A DNA stretch of 64,000 bases. Origin: Symbiodinium kawagutii. Lineage: Eukaryota > Sar > Dinophyceae > Suessiales > Symbiodiniaceae. The stretch lies in NCBI GenBank assembly GCA_009767595.1, contig VSDK01018474.1:257474-321473 (forward strand). Reading direction: 5' to 3'. Below, piece after piece: positions 8,701-17,617 of the stretch (its first letter is position 1; each line of letters opens with the position of its first letter). The notes under the pieces were generated by a model. It searched no databases and was not told where the DNA came from. It saw nothing but the letters and a program-made list of their open reading frames with translations. The translations under genes were made by a program, and so were the position numbers.

Positions 8701-10797
8701 CGGGTTCATGCACTCGTCTTTGACTGTGGGATGCCCATGTCGATGAGGAGCTTCCGCGATCATGGATTCATGTTCGTGAACTTGTTCATCACATGTTGGC
8801 TCGTGTGTGGTACATGCATGAACTTGGTGGCTATGTGACAACTCAGCATGAGCAGCTTCGGTCATCAACTCATCCTCAGATCCAACCTCATGGCCTCTTT
8901 CAACATGACCGACACTGCGAGCTGCTGCACCCTTATACGCCTCTGGGGATTGCGATTCTTTCGCAAAGGAAGGTGACGCAACAGCTGAAAATTGAGACTG
9001 ACTCTTTGTGAACCAATCTTCTGTAAGATCGAGCAGCAAGTGTCCATTGGGGCCTCGCACCAACGGAATCCATTGCCCTGGTTGAACTGCTGAAAAGCAA
9101 ATTGAACTGCCCACTACATCTATCACTGCTCCTAGGCTGTGCAGGGTCTTGATGGACAGGAGAAGTGGTACTCCAGGGGCGTCAAGGGCGTGTACCCCTA
9201 GTCGTATGTCACTGCCGGCAAGAAGCTGGGGAAGTTCCACGAATGAAGCTGCCCGTTGCTCCATGCCGTTCCCGAACTTGAACTTGCGATGCCTGTGGTG
9301 CACGGTGATGGGTTCATGACCATGTTTCTGAAACCGAAGGGACATGATGGCTTCAAGGGCTTCCAGGGATGCTATAGTCTCTGTAGCACCGGTGTCAATG
9401 ACTGCGTACCCTGGATGCTCCAGGGCTAGTGTTGCTAAGATCTCACCTTGATCTCGTTCATCATCATCTGATTCACCCACATCAGCAACCATGTAGATAG
9501 ATCTACCCACGAAGTAGTTTGTTCTGGTAGATGGCATAGAAGATGACATAGGCCTGTTCTCCCTCTTTGGACATCCACGAAAATCATGTTCGTAGGAACC
9601 ACAAATGAAGCAACCTGTATATGTCGGACTCCCAGGCTTTTGACCACCACCCTGTACTCCAGAAGCACCCTGGTTGAATGCCGCCAACACGGTATGACCA
9701 CTGGAAGGTGTAGTTGAGGATGAAGATGATGGTTTCCCAAAGGAAGGTTTCCCCATTGACTTACCTTTACCTTTCGATTTTCCTTTTCCCTTTCCTTTGC
9801 CCTTGAACATCGGCAAAGGATAGTAGCCGCGAGACAGCTGCTTCGCCGAGTTGAGCACCCGACTTTCTTTGAAGGTCCTGAGGCGATCGTGGAAGGAGGC
9901 GAACACTTCTTGGGTTTGGTTGTCCGAGGGATTTGCCGAAACATAGTCTTCCATGTCCATCCATAACTTGGTGTCAGCCCATGCCCAGTAGCAACCATCA
10001 CCATCCATAGCATAGAAATCATCCTCATACCATGACCATTGTAGTTCTTGTTTATGCGGTAGCCATGTACTCCATGCTGTAGCCGAATCATCTACATCAT
10101 GATGATATACTTCGGGGGGTAGTCGATCACCTATCCAGAAAACCGCTGCATCTTCCAGGTCATCTCCTACTTCTTCCGCTAGTAGTCCCCATTGGTCCGA
10201 CTGCTGAACCCAAAAGGATCGCCGTGGTCTGTTGAGCTCACCACGGCTACGTTGTGCTTCCGCTAGGAGGAGCTCTTCCTCCTGATCCCTCATGGCCCGT
10301 TCCATTGTGCTAAGGTCCAACTTATTTCCAATCGAACTCAGCACCGACAGACGAGCACTTGCAGGAAGGCCACTTCGACGAAGGAGTAACCATCCCAAGA
10401 TCTCCTGAGGAAGGATCTCCACATTCTCATAGCCAAACTGATCCCACTGAATGGAATCTGATCCGGAGGCACCTGGAAACTCATAGCGGTCGGTGGAACC
10501 ATCATTCCATCGTCGGGCATGCCATGCTGCCCATTCTTCTTCGGTGTACCAGTGATGTCCATTGCCTGGATTGGAAGCCACTTCAGAAGTCGGCAGCTCC
10601 TCATACTCATAATCCTGTTGCCCTGGATCACCTGGCTCTCCCGGTACTTCTTCTGCTGGAGGAGGTTCATCACCCGATGCTGCACGAGGTGATGTCACAT
10701 CCGATCTGCGTCTCTGCACCTGTGATGGCTGTTGGCTCGTGGAAGGTCTGGAGGGCTGTGGGTCACGGTCCGTTTGATCTTTCCTCTGACGGGCCAT
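5563..10797 (-). CDS. Copia Gag-Pol polyprotein main frame (1744 codons)
   Basis: Domains in order, with approximate residues. The Gag C-terminal region has a Lys/Gly-rich basic tract (FKGKGKGKGKSKGKGK, about 320-345). A CCHC zinc knuckle CFICGSYEHDFRGC lies near 392. The aspartic protease has AVIDTGATE near 462. A His-rich linker lies around 650-700. Residues about 722-935 are a frame-shifted block (separate entry). A methyltransferase-like domain lies at about 980-1200. The integrase zinc-binding region (HRRTGHPSNKAL with QCPECQ) lies near 1245-1280. The integrase core D-D-E shows as MVMDNAEF, RMDPEGAY and IGVVERAIQ at about 1304, 1375 and 1406. The frame ends early at an (AG)n tract. The annotated ATG is only the first Met after the shift from gag. 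The original protein began at 11143. Confidence 0.93.
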   Translation of the reverse strand: MARQRKDQTDRDPQPSRPSTSQQPSQVQRRRSDVTSPRAASGDEPPPAEEVPGEPGDPGQQDYEYEELPTSEVASNPGNGHHWYTEEEWAAWHARRWNDGSTDRYEFPGASGSDSIQWDQFGYENVEILPQEILGWLLLRRSGLPASARLSVLSSIGNKLDLSTMERAMRDQEEELLLAEAQRSRGELNRPRRSFWVQQSDQWGLLAEEVGDDLEDAAVFWIGDRLPPEVYHHDVDDSATAWSTWLPHKQELQWSWYEDDFYAMDGDGCYWAWADTKLWMDMEDYVSANPSDNQTQEVFASFHDRLRTFKESRVLNSAKQLSRGYYPLPMFKGKGKGKGKSKGKGKSMGKPSFGKPSSSSSTTPSSGHTVLAAFNQGASGVQGGGQKPGSPTYTGCFICGSYEHDFRGCPKRENRPMSSSMPSTRTNYFVGRSIYMVADVGESDDDERDQGEILATLALEHPGYAVIDTGATETIASLEALEAIMSLRFQKHGHEPITVHHRHRKFKFGNGMEQRAASFVELPQLLAGSDIRLGVHALDAPGVPLLLSIKTLHSLGAVIDVVGSSICFSAVQPGQWIPLVRGPNGHLLLDLTEDWFTKSQSQFSAVASPSFAKESQSPEAYKGAAARSVGHVERGHEVGSEDELMTEAAHAELSHSHQVHACTTHEPTCDEQVHEHESMIAEAPHRHGHPTVKDECMNPAEHSGSSMRCGLPVLLALAASNSISTSSYGAIEPGRHLEQGAINPSGQKQECRLQAEDSSCSDPREVRLLESRGSRPTGWESPRLSMHGTAYPHERGEGILEWTKRIGAMEGVQCVSAEDPIRPSLRSEGDVPSKWPLSPGYRGGSQESGRHHRERRGCSREPQLQGGQHDWSRGIPEEQAQEHGGDSCQDHGKSFCSSYGHRGTEEGGQEGACCNCREGRSRGAGVGEGEASSYTDRLMDELSHGNRIGYLTADQKMILEEKAKDYIHEANEVMEEFFGKGDDVELLELCCPPDSKLVQTFLCKGRKALRIGLPAIDVSKKKGKLEVMEMLRKHRPSMLWVSLPCGPYSPIQELFNENTPEKKKKKSDERKSRSRHLISNGIEIAELQLQLGGELAWEWARGNRGWQLPRVRKFFEALQRQDRYDVARVDGCAYGLRAKDGLLIKKPWEIRTTCSSMARALERRCPGGHDHKECLGGTTARNSGFYPQAMCDVIQRAVREMINTKDQEAQGIFPTFDSPDWTSERKELPEPLSDPERNNAEKLFSKLHRRTGHPSNKALAATLRHRGAHYEVVEMAGKHQCPECQELRMAPLDPTVSLQRSDTLWETMVMDNAEFPIDDKVIHCMIMVDEASRLIIPHFLFQHGKQESRNATGQEVVTGIQESWVRHYGMPGQIRMDPEGAYRSTLLGQWGEERGIQLLPCAAEAHGQIGVVERAIQMIKSTTRQLLQGADVDAWEAIQQACASHNELAKVDGFSPFQWAFGRQPTHIGQMHGKGYDLPFLTSSAVPGSSMAANLRLRVQAQQTFLRQQAMEQVSRAMNSKTRRAEVYVPGDLVFFKRIKPPAQPAAAVRMSHKLWRWYGPARVLATETRTDGMGEERKPAHIIWLVSHGRLKRCAPEQLRHASERERLLAESTEAPATTWTFHSLVQTLYKGEFEIMDSHVFPEDEEATAPPRAPRRSRSLSVPADRSRSEVKRSKDEMTPQNLPNPSSDGGAHQRAAEDDKDLQDYVDRLAKSRALKESKQRNEEKKSDKMPTGQRERERKV
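7195..7860 (-). other. Methyltransferase-like domain inside copia pol
   Basis: Residues of about 980-1200 of the polyprotein lie between protease and integrase, where ordinary copia elements have nothing. The start VELLELCCPPDSKL resembles a Rossmann-type motif I. An Asp follows one strand later (PAIDVSKKKG). WVSLPCGPYSPIQ resembles the Pro-Cys catalytic loop (motif IV) of C5-cytosine methyltransferases. The end DGCAYGLRAKDG...RRCPGGHDHKE is a conserved tail I associate with dinoflagellate elements. Whether it methylates anything is not known from sequence. The Pro-Cys is present, but motif I is poor in glycine. This is a fold-level inference. Confidence 0.6.
7983..8648 (-). other. Frame-shifted block within pol: family-like protein in another frame
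   Basis: Between about 8630 and 7990 the main frame gives implausible protein (Cys/Gly/Arg/Ser-rich), whereas the neighbouring frame gives a normal helical, Lys/Glu-rich sequence (NLNSKVVSMIGAEESLKNKL, VTEEQKKAAKREP) with a CxxC segment WKVCSVCRLRIQYVP of the kind expected in these elements. Both frames happen to be open. The simplest reading is two compensating indels at the block's edges (+1 at about 8620, -1 at about 7990). Confidence 0.7.
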
Positions 10798-11143
10798 TGC
10801 CCGCTGCAGCCTTCGAGCCTGGGGGGCGCCTGATCCTCATGAAGAATTCCTCTAAGCGCTGACCAGTATCCGGTATCGGCGCCTTACAAAGGCGCTCCTC
10901 CAGAAATTGGAGAAGGTACGCTGCACCATCTGTCCTCTGCAGCTTGTCATGGTCCAACTCCGAGCTTGCCACATCCCAAGCGCGGCCTGTCAACCTGGAT
11001 GCCAGTTCTGCTCCTAGCAATCCTCGTTTACGAGGTTCTGTCTTCTCATAGTGCAATCGCACTCTTTTCACATAGTCCTGCCATAGAACTGGATCCCCAT
11101 TCCAGGTCACAATCTGCTCCTTCTTGTCGACGACGGTTGTCAT
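10763..11143 (-). CDS. Copia gag, N-terminal part (frame-shifted)
   Basis: A 126-codon open frame starting MTTVVDKKEQIVTWNGD. It resembles the helical capsid region of copia Gag (WQDYVKRVRLHYEKTEPRKR, LASRLTGRAWDVASS, LLQFLEERLCKAPI). It overlaps the main frame by 35 nt in a +1 relation. After FFMRIRRPPG the residues no longer look Gag-like, and the family-like continuation (RRLQRAMARQRK) is found in the other frame. This suggests a small deletion plus frame change at about 10800-10830, near a run of six C. Confidence 0.85.
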   Translation of the reverse strand: MTTVVDKKEQIVTWNGDPVLWQDYVKRVRLHYEKTEPRKRGLLGAELASRLTGRAWDVASSELDHDKLQRTDGAAYLLQFLEERLCKAPIPDTGQRLEEFFMRIRRPPGSKAAAGNGPSEERSNGP

Positions 11144-11316
11144 CGTGCGAACGTTTGGCCTGGATAAAACTCAGGTCCTCCGGAGTTCGCAGCACACACA
11201 AAAACTGTAAGTCTCCCAACAGATGCCCACAGCGAAGTCAATCGATGTCAGCAGATGTCGCAGGTCAAGGTAGCGGTAGAAACCACTAGCAGCAGAAGCC
11301 TTGTCCTTTGGAGCAA

Positions 11317-11329
11317 GGCTCCGCTACCA
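11317..11329 (-). other. Primer-binding site
   Basis: On the minus strand TTGGTAGCGGAGCC directly follows the 5' LTR. TGGTAGC followed by purines fits the 3' end of an initiator-Met-type tRNA (ends GCTACCA). The exact tRNA cannot be settled without the host tRNA set. Confidence 0.65.
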
Positions 11330-11330
11330 A

Positions 11331-11656
11331 TGTTGGTAGCACAGTGGAGCTGCAGGTTCCCTCAGTAAACAAAGGTAGCCGTATCCACAGTGTTCGATTG
11401 GTCCCAAACCAATAGGTAGCTGAACAATACAGCTGGTATCTCACACAACCCTCAAGTTGCAAGGCTGCAAGACAATGCAAGCAGCTGGGTTTTCCTCGTA
11501 GCGAAGATGGTGCCAGTTTGGCACGTTACATGGCAGAAGGGTACCCTGACGATCCGTGGTGGATTTTGTGCCAAGATGATGCATGAAGATCAACACACAT
11601 GCCAACCATGTCATCACGATCAAGTGGCTGCGGTGACTCAACCTCAGAAACTGACA
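11331..11656 (-). repeat. 5' LTR of the copia element
   Basis: 326 bp, the promoter-side LTR because transcription runs leftward. It matches 3194-3519 with two visible substitutions and no indel. Confidence 0.96.
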
Positions 11657-11661
11657 TGATG
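11657..11661. repeat. Target-site duplication, right copy
   Basis: TGATG, identical to 3189-3193. Confidence 0.9.
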
Positions 11662-11980
11662 GTGGTTGATTCGGGTTATAGAATCATAGTGACTTCTTGT
11701 GTGAATGATGTTTGAGATGCTTCGAAGGTGGTTATGATGCGGTAGTTAGTGTGAATCGTGAAATGACGCATCATTGTTCTTCTTCGCCAATGGTTGATGT
11801 GGCTACATGATAATCCAACAGTCTTGTCGACATGTGGTGCAAACACAGCCGAATTGTTGTGCTCTGATAGCAATTGTCTCGTGCCATTCATCAAACATCT
11901 GGTGCCATGGCACCGCCGGAAGTGAAGTCACTACCTTTCGATTTCAAGGAGGGCCTAGGGACATCTAGGGACGGTAACCA
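11662..11980. other. No gene supported
   Basis: Right flank of the copia element. It continues the ATGGTTG/CATCA-type degenerate repeat DNA interrupted at 3189. A plus-strand frame at 11874-12095 is open but no better than the minus-strand alternative listed next. Confidence 0.4.
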
Positions 11981-12095
11981 TCAGTTGCTGGACTTCTCCG
12001 GGGTGCCAGGGTGCCCAAGGAGTGCCCTTCTAACGGCGCACGTGTCGCGGACTTCCACAATTTTCGCTGCCAGCATCGGTTTGGCATCTCGGTGA
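11981..12095 (-). CDS. Possible terminal exon, strand uncertain
   Basis: The minus strand reads AKPMLAAKIVEVRDTCAVRR, then ALLGHPGTPEKSSN and a TGA, with AG (CACCGAG|AT) just upstream. The plus strand of the same stretch is also open (MAPPEVKSLPFDFKEGLG). The GC-rich patch ends exactly where the ATC microsatellite begins. Minus is preferred because neighbouring genes run that way. Confidence 0.28.
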
Positions 12096-12112
12096 AGGAG
12101 TTGGTTCACAAT

Positions 12113-12148
12113 TATCACCATCACCATCACCATCACCATCACCATCAC

Positions 12149-12180
<32 letters not shown>

Positions 12181-12355
12181 CCATCATCATCACCATCACC
12201 ATCACCATCATCACCATCATCACCATCATCACCATCATCACCATCACCATCACCAGCATCACCATCACCAGCATCACCATCACCAGCATCACCATCACCA
12301 GCATCACCATCACCAGCATCACCATCACCAGCATCACCATCACCATCACCATCAC

Positions 12356-12393
<38 letters not shown>

Positions 12394-12518
12394 CCATCAC
12401 CATCACCATCACCATCACCATCACCATCATCATCATCATCATCACCATGACCATCACCATCACCATCATCATCATCATCACCATCATAATCATCATCAGC
12501 ATCAGCATCAGCATCATC

Positions 12519-12550
<32 letters not shown>

Positions 12551-12610
12551 CAACATCACCATCATCATCGTCATCCTCATCATCATCACCATCACCATCA
12601 CCATCATCAC

Positions 12611-12648
<38 letters not shown>
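12113..12648. repeat. (ATC)n microsatellite, about 535 bp
   Basis: ATC/ACC units with regular CAG interruptions (six CATCACCATCACCAG blocks at about 12250-12335) and few other changes. It creates open frames of poly-His on plus and Met/Val on minus, which are artefacts of the repeat. Confidence 0.97.
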
Positions 12649-12649
12649 G

Positions 12650-13302
12650 TTGTTAGCCAATTCTTATTCTGAGTTTCTGCATGTCTTCATGCCTTTTGTC
12701 CTCACGTCTCAGGCTCGAACTGGCAGCCTGCATCAAGGGGTCGGGGCCACACTGAAACACACCCAAATGGTATGACTTGGAAATGGATGGGGCATAGATT
12801 ACCAACGAGGATAACGATGCTGGCAAAAAAGGATGATAAGGGCGTCCAAAATAGGTTGGTCCGCAGTGAAGAATGGATGTGATGGTGAATGCCTAGCGAA
12901 CACGACACTTTTGCCTAATGGCTGGCACACAATCGCAAACTATTCTATTCCCATTACTGCAATGGTAACAATCGATGAGATCACCTAGGTGTCTTGACAT
13001 TTCTTGACCAAACGATCTACCACTAATGTTTAAAAATATAATTCATTGAAGTTTGATTTGGAGGGAGAACTCGATGTCAAGATCGCCTTCCTTAAGCCCT
13101 GCGGGAATCTGGTCACTTCAACATGGCTCGCCTTTGCTTTGGCTTCTGCCTCACACAGCGATACCCACGGCTGTTCTATCCATCTCCTTGCCGTAGCTTC
13201 TCCCTCGCCATGCTGACAATGATTAAGGAACTTACGCGAAGTCAAGTGCAGCACTTTTTTGAGCGAAAACCTTTTGTCTTCAGAGTGCGTCAGCGGTTTC
13301 GT
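12650..13302. other. No gene supported
   Basis: Mixed sequence downstream of J-domain gene A. The last about 50 bp (CGTCAGCGGTTTCGTTAAAAG and onward) match the 3' flanks of genes B and C and are probably old 3' untranslated region. Confidence 0.4.
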
Positions 13303-13350
13303 TAAAAGATGCATTGGCAATGTGGCAGATGCCAGAAACTCAAGCCCGCT

Positions 13351-14820
13351 TCACCTAACTGCCGGGTGAGGGTGCATGTGATTGGTTGATGGCGACCTCC
13401 AAAAAGAGCAACGCTCTCGAAAGCGATGCAAGAGACGTGACTGGAACGGCACAGCTTTCTGCAAAGGAGTGGTCGAATCCTGCGAAAGCACCAGCACCGC
13501 CTTGTCCAAGTGAGCTCGCACTTCCTGCCAAGAAGCTTTGCCCGCTGCAGCAAATCGGGCCAGATCCACCACAGAGGTAAATGCAAACACTGTGGCCTTC
13601 TCAGCCTTTGGCATTTGCGCCCAGCCACAGTGTGGCAAAGGCGCAGGCAATGCCAATCTGGAGTCACTTGGCGCCAACAGCTGCATCAAGGCCATCTTCC
13701 CATCTGGCCTCTCTAAAATCCGCCGAAGCTCCGCCAGAGGAACCTTCACGCATTCTGCAGGTTGTTTGCCATGCCTGCGCAGCGGCAGAGTCCTCACATC
13801 ACAGCAAACTTCTTGCTGGCACAAGATGTATCCTCTCAACTCATTGGCCTTTTGCAGGCGGCGTGCCTCAAGGTCACCTTTGCTTTCCTGGAGTTTCTGC
13901 TTCCATCTCCTCTGCAACGCCTTGATTTGCTGACCTGAGGCAGCTTGCTGCAACTCCAGATGCATCTCCAGAGCCACAGGCCAGTCATCAACCAGTGGAG
14001 TGTAATGATTTTCTCCTTCCACATATTTTCTTGAGCGGAAAGTCCAGCGGCACTGGAATCCAGTGGGGGCGAGTGCCTTCAAGGCTTCTGACATGGCAGT
14101 TTCCATCGAGACATCTGGTTTTGCCTGAAGGCTTTGCAAAAGGTGTGTTCTCAACTGCACCACGGCAGAGTGGTAGAAGGCGAGAACCGGGATGAGCTGC
14201 GAGTGGGGCGATTCCACATTGAGCCCACGGATGTAGAATTCTGCTCTCGCACTGTTTCCCCTTTTCGACAGATACTTTGTGCCTGAAAGGTCAGCGTTGC
14301 ACACGTGCGCCACGGTGCTCTCGATGGCTGCCCTCCCTCGCTTCTTGCCAATGTGCTGAGGATTTGCCAATGTGCTTCTTGCCAATGTGCTGAGGCAATC
14401 TAACAGTCTTCCAAGCTGTGTTCTACTGCATCCCTCAAGGAGTTGCTGCCATCCGTCGCACGGGGCCGCGAGCAGCAGCTGAACCATTTCCTCGGAGAAG
14501 TCGGCCAGCACATGTGCCACAGGCCTCTTGCCAGCATTTGCGAAAGTCTTGGGGTTGAGGCCATTGCAGTGCCCATGTTCCAGCACTGACGTGTCGTACT
14601 GGTGCCTCAAACCTGCATCTGAGAGCACTTCGTAGGCGTGCGCCACTTCCTGGAACTTCTTGGCATCACCGCCCTTGTCTGGATGGACTTGCAAAGCCAT
14701 GCGGTAGTATCCTTGCACTATTTCTCGCTGAGATGCACCCCATGGCACCTGCAAGATCTTGTAGAGATCGCTGGGGCTGCCGTGTTCAGATGCGCTTTCG
14801 AACTTTCGCTTCTTCGGCAT
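13351..14820 (-). CDS. J-domain protein, copy A (489 aa, altered C-terminus)
   Basis: An intronless ORF. The N-terminus MPKKRKFES is a classic monopartite nuclear localisation signal. Residues about 18-78 form a J-domain (DLYKILQVPWGASQREIVQG, then the HPD motif at 46-48 in ALQVHPDKGGDAKKF), expected to stimulate Hsp70 ATPase. The remaining about 400 residues are shared with copies B and C but match no family I recognise (VAHVLADFSEEMVQ, LIPVLAFYHSAVVQ, ANELRGYILCQQE). Compared with B and C it lacks about 30 residues near the end, and its last about 30 residues are read in a different frame, so the conserved ending is lost. The first ATG follows directly on the 5' flank. Confidence 0.85.
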   Translation of the reverse strand: MPKKRKFESASEHGSPSDLYKILQVPWGASQREIVQGYYRMALQVHPDKGGDAKKFQEVAHAYEVLSDAGLRHQYDTSVLEHGHCNGLNPKTFANAGKRPVAHVLADFSEEMVQLLLAAPCDGWQQLLEGCSRTQLGRLLDCLSTLARSTLANPQHIGKKRGRAAIESTVAHVCNADLSGTKYLSKRGNSARAEFYIRGLNVESPHSQLIPVLAFYHSAVVQLRTHLLQSLQAKPDVSMETAMSEALKALAPTGFQCRWTFRSRKYVEGENHYTPLVDDWPVALEMHLELQQAASGQQIKALQRRWKQKLQESKGDLEARRLQKANELRGYILCQQEVCCDVRTLPLRRHGKQPAECVKVPLAELRRILERPDGKMALMQLLAPSDSRLALPAPLPHCGWAQMPKAEKATVFAFTSVVDLARFAAAGKASWQEVRAHLDKAVLVLSQDSTTPLQKAVPFQSRLLHRFRERCSFWRSPSTNHMHPHPAVR

Positions 14821-15289
14821 GGCTGCAAAGAGATTTGGCCGCTGGCACGCGGCAGCTTTGGTGATCTTGTTTGGATTTTTTTGGTTGGGACATTTAGCTG
14901 AAGTGGGATTTGGAATTTCAGGGGTTCTATGTCTACTGTCTTTAGTAAAGCATCCCTGATTGTACTAGTCATGATCCTCTGCCCCTGACGTGCCAAATGG
15001 CAACTGTCGGCTTTGCCCTGATGCCGTTGGCTCAAGCTGACCGTTTGCATGACTATGCTAAATGTAGCCATCGGTGACCAACCATTCTGAAGCAGCCATG
15101 ACACACCCACTAACCAACACACCTGCCGCTTAGTAAACCATCAGCAAGCCCCACTGGATGGTGGAACCGTTCTTGAAATCCATACTAAACATGGGTTTAA
15201 GCACCTTGATGAAATTCAGTAAGATTAAAGATGGTTAAACATTTACAAGCACCCACCCGTGAGCACATTTGAGCACCACCTTTGACCCT

Positions 15290-15383
15290 TGAACCCATCG
15301 CCGGCTTTGCCTTGGGCTTGGGCGACCTTGGGGGCGGATCGATTGGATCGCGTTGGAGCGCAGAACTCAGCATCTTTCTAGAC
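15290..15383 (-). CDS. Possible exon, Pro/Lys-rich
   Basis: The minus strand after AG (AGTCTAG|AAAG) reads KMLSSALQRDPIDPPPRSPK, then PKAKPAMGSRVKGG. It is GC-rich and basic, standing out from TTTTT-rich surroundings. No donor could be fixed. It falls inside copy A of the segmental duplication, but I see no counterpart in copy B. Confidence 0.3.
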
Positions 15384-16331
15384 TATTGGTTTTTTTAGAG
15401 GTTTGTTTAGATTCTTTTTGGAGTTTAGACATGTTTTCTTTCGTTCAGATATTTCTGTGTTCTCATTTTACGTCCCTGTACAAGCGTAAGCTGGTGGGAA
15501 AACTCACGTTTGAGATGGTTTTCTTCTGCGCATTTTAAGATTGCTGGGTTCATCTACCGGCTCTTCCAGTCTACCAGCTTTCCGTTGATGGGTATGCGAA
15601 AAATGCTGTGCCATTCATAATCTCAAATGATCAGAGATCCAATTGTTTCATCAGCTATCATGGTCCATGCACATGTCTGATGGTTTCACTTCACCATCTC
15701 GCCCTCGGCATCTTGGGTTTCCAGCTCGTTCTTGCCCACCATGGTAAGAGCCAAGCTGTCGCAGTATCTATGACTGTGATCGACTCAACAGGTGTTTGAT
15801 CTTGCTGGGTTGACGCATCCCAAGCTCATCCCCACCCATGACCCCCCCCAAACAACACACCCCTGGACCAAGTTAGCTGTTGCAAAACCGCAATGTTGCT
15901 GGGACGGCTGGCAAACGGCCAGCGTGCCCGCTTGAGGTGGAAATGCGATGCGAGCGATGCAAAATGGTTAGCTATCCGTTAATCCCGTGACACCAAGTGG
16001 TCAATCAAGAATTGACGATTAACACCAATCAATGAAGGATTCATCAATATCAATCTGCAATTGATAGCTGACCAATCCCCATGAATTTTCTGCAAAGGGC
16101 GTCCGACCTTTCTCAGTTCTGCTCGTACTCTTGAAAAACAACAGTCAGGTTCTCTTGTTGCCAGTGGCAGTGTGATCCCCAAAGACTGTGGAGCCCTGTG
16201 TGGCACAGCTATTAGACCCTGTCATGTGCCCTTCTTCACTGCTCGAAATCAAAGCACCAAAAATGGCATTGAACATCCACTCCCAAGAAATCGAGGGGTG
16301 AACTGATTGCAGCACCGCTACTGGCCGAACT

Positions 16332-16478
16332 TCATGGCTCTGCCCAAGTGCCATCTCTCAACAGCGGCTGGTGCCAATCCATCTTCCACCCTGAACGCCA
16401 CGCAGATCTCTTTTTGAGCGAAAGGGGATCTCCCAAGAGATCCAGGTCCCGGATGATCTTGCCTCTCGTGCGCATCAC
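16332..16478 (-). CDS. Probable terminal exon, unidentified protein
   Basis: After a clear acceptor (TGACTCAG|GTGATG) 48 codons run to TGA. They contain MRTRGKIIRDLDLLGDPLSL, then KKRSAWRSGWKMDWHQPLL. A second frame continues plausibly downstream (VAVLQSVHPSISWEWMFNAI), so the exon may instead be spliced near its end. Family unknown. Confidence 0.42.
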   Translation of the reverse strand: MMRTRGKIIRDLDLLGDPLSLKKRSAWRSGWKMDWHQPLLRDGTWAEP

Positions 16479-17617
16479 CTGAGTCACATGTGACCTACAA
16501 ATGCTACCTGCCACCTGCACAACATCAGGATGCCGAAATTTACAAGCAGTTGAAAACATTGATTTGCAATTATCAGCCCTGAGAAAGGCAACTCAGTTTC
16601 TTAACTGCAAATCAATCTGTGAGTTGTCCATTGAATCACCGGCCTTTCTGTATCTGAGTGATAAGATTTCAAGGGCCTACAGGTTCTCCAAACGTCCAGA
16701 AACGTATTTGCACGCCTTGCGCATGCCCATTCCAACCTCACGTTTGATCTTTTGAGCACCAGCATCACACCCCTGTCAGCACCAATGATGGGCCTTGGTC
16801 GCTTGAACCCTCCGGAACCCTCCAGCCTGCACGTTGTATTCCAATCTTTGGGACCACGAGAGCTTCGCATGCTGTGCGTTGATCCACTCCTGCCGAGGTG
16901 AACAGTCACAGGTTCTAATGGTCCAATGGTTCCGGCCGTCTGGCAGACTTGATGTCGAGGTTCCTGCTTTCGGTTCTCAATCTCCACTGCGTTGCGAAAA
17001 CATGAAGAGAAAAACAAAACTAAACACAGCATTCTTACGGTGCTAATTATTGCCTAGGGCACTACCCAATCACGTGTGCTCACATCTGCCAGCAGTTGTT
17101 GTCAATGTCAATCCTGCACCAGCTTTGTGCGATAGATGTACCAGCAACATGCGTACCAAAATGCGATAAGATGCATCAATCCACTACTGCAACACCTGTC
17201 GCAAGAAATCAGCACAATGGCGTGTTATCACCCAACTTGGCAAAGTTGATCTGTAAGATAGCCATGATCTATAGCAAGCCTCAATCACAAATACAGCATT
17301 GGTGGTATTAAGCAACTAGTCATGCTTAATGACCGCGAATGACCATCAATCATCAATCAAAATGGTGAAGAATTTGTCATTGTCAAGCAATGGAATTCCC
17401 GGCAGCATCGTTCATGGCGATTGTTAACAGGTAAGCAGCATCACCAATGATCAATGACTTCGACCATGGTTCTTCTATAATGAAGGATCAGTTATCAATC
17501 ATGATAAACGACCATATGAGTGTTGAGTCAGCAATAGAATTGCTCATTGCAAAGTTGTTGTCTCCTTGATAACCACGAGCTATCAACGATCTTGCCCTCA
17601 CGCCTACTCATGCCAAC

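Larger units (their letters stand above)
3194..11656 (-). mobile_element. Complete Ty1/copia LTR retrotransposon, 8463 bp
   Basis: Two 326-bp direct repeats bound the element, each starting TG and ending CA and flanked by the same 5-bp duplication. Internal order on the minus strand is primer-binding site, Gag, CCHC zinc knuckle, protease, an extra methyltransferase-like domain, integrase, reverse transcriptase, RNase H, polypurine stretch. Integrase before reverse transcriptase defines the copia class. The LTRs differ at only two positions I can see (within AATAGAG/AATACAG and GCAATGC/GCAAGGC), so the insertion is young. The reading frame is nevertheless broken in several places (see findings), so this copy is probably not autonomous now. 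It inserted in the same direction as the surrounding genes. Confidence 0.96.

Noticed and set aside
12011..12775. 254-codon ORF of almost pure histidine, and its minus-strand Met/Val counterpart
   Set aside because: Created by the ATC microsatellite; the flanking residues give no independent coding support.
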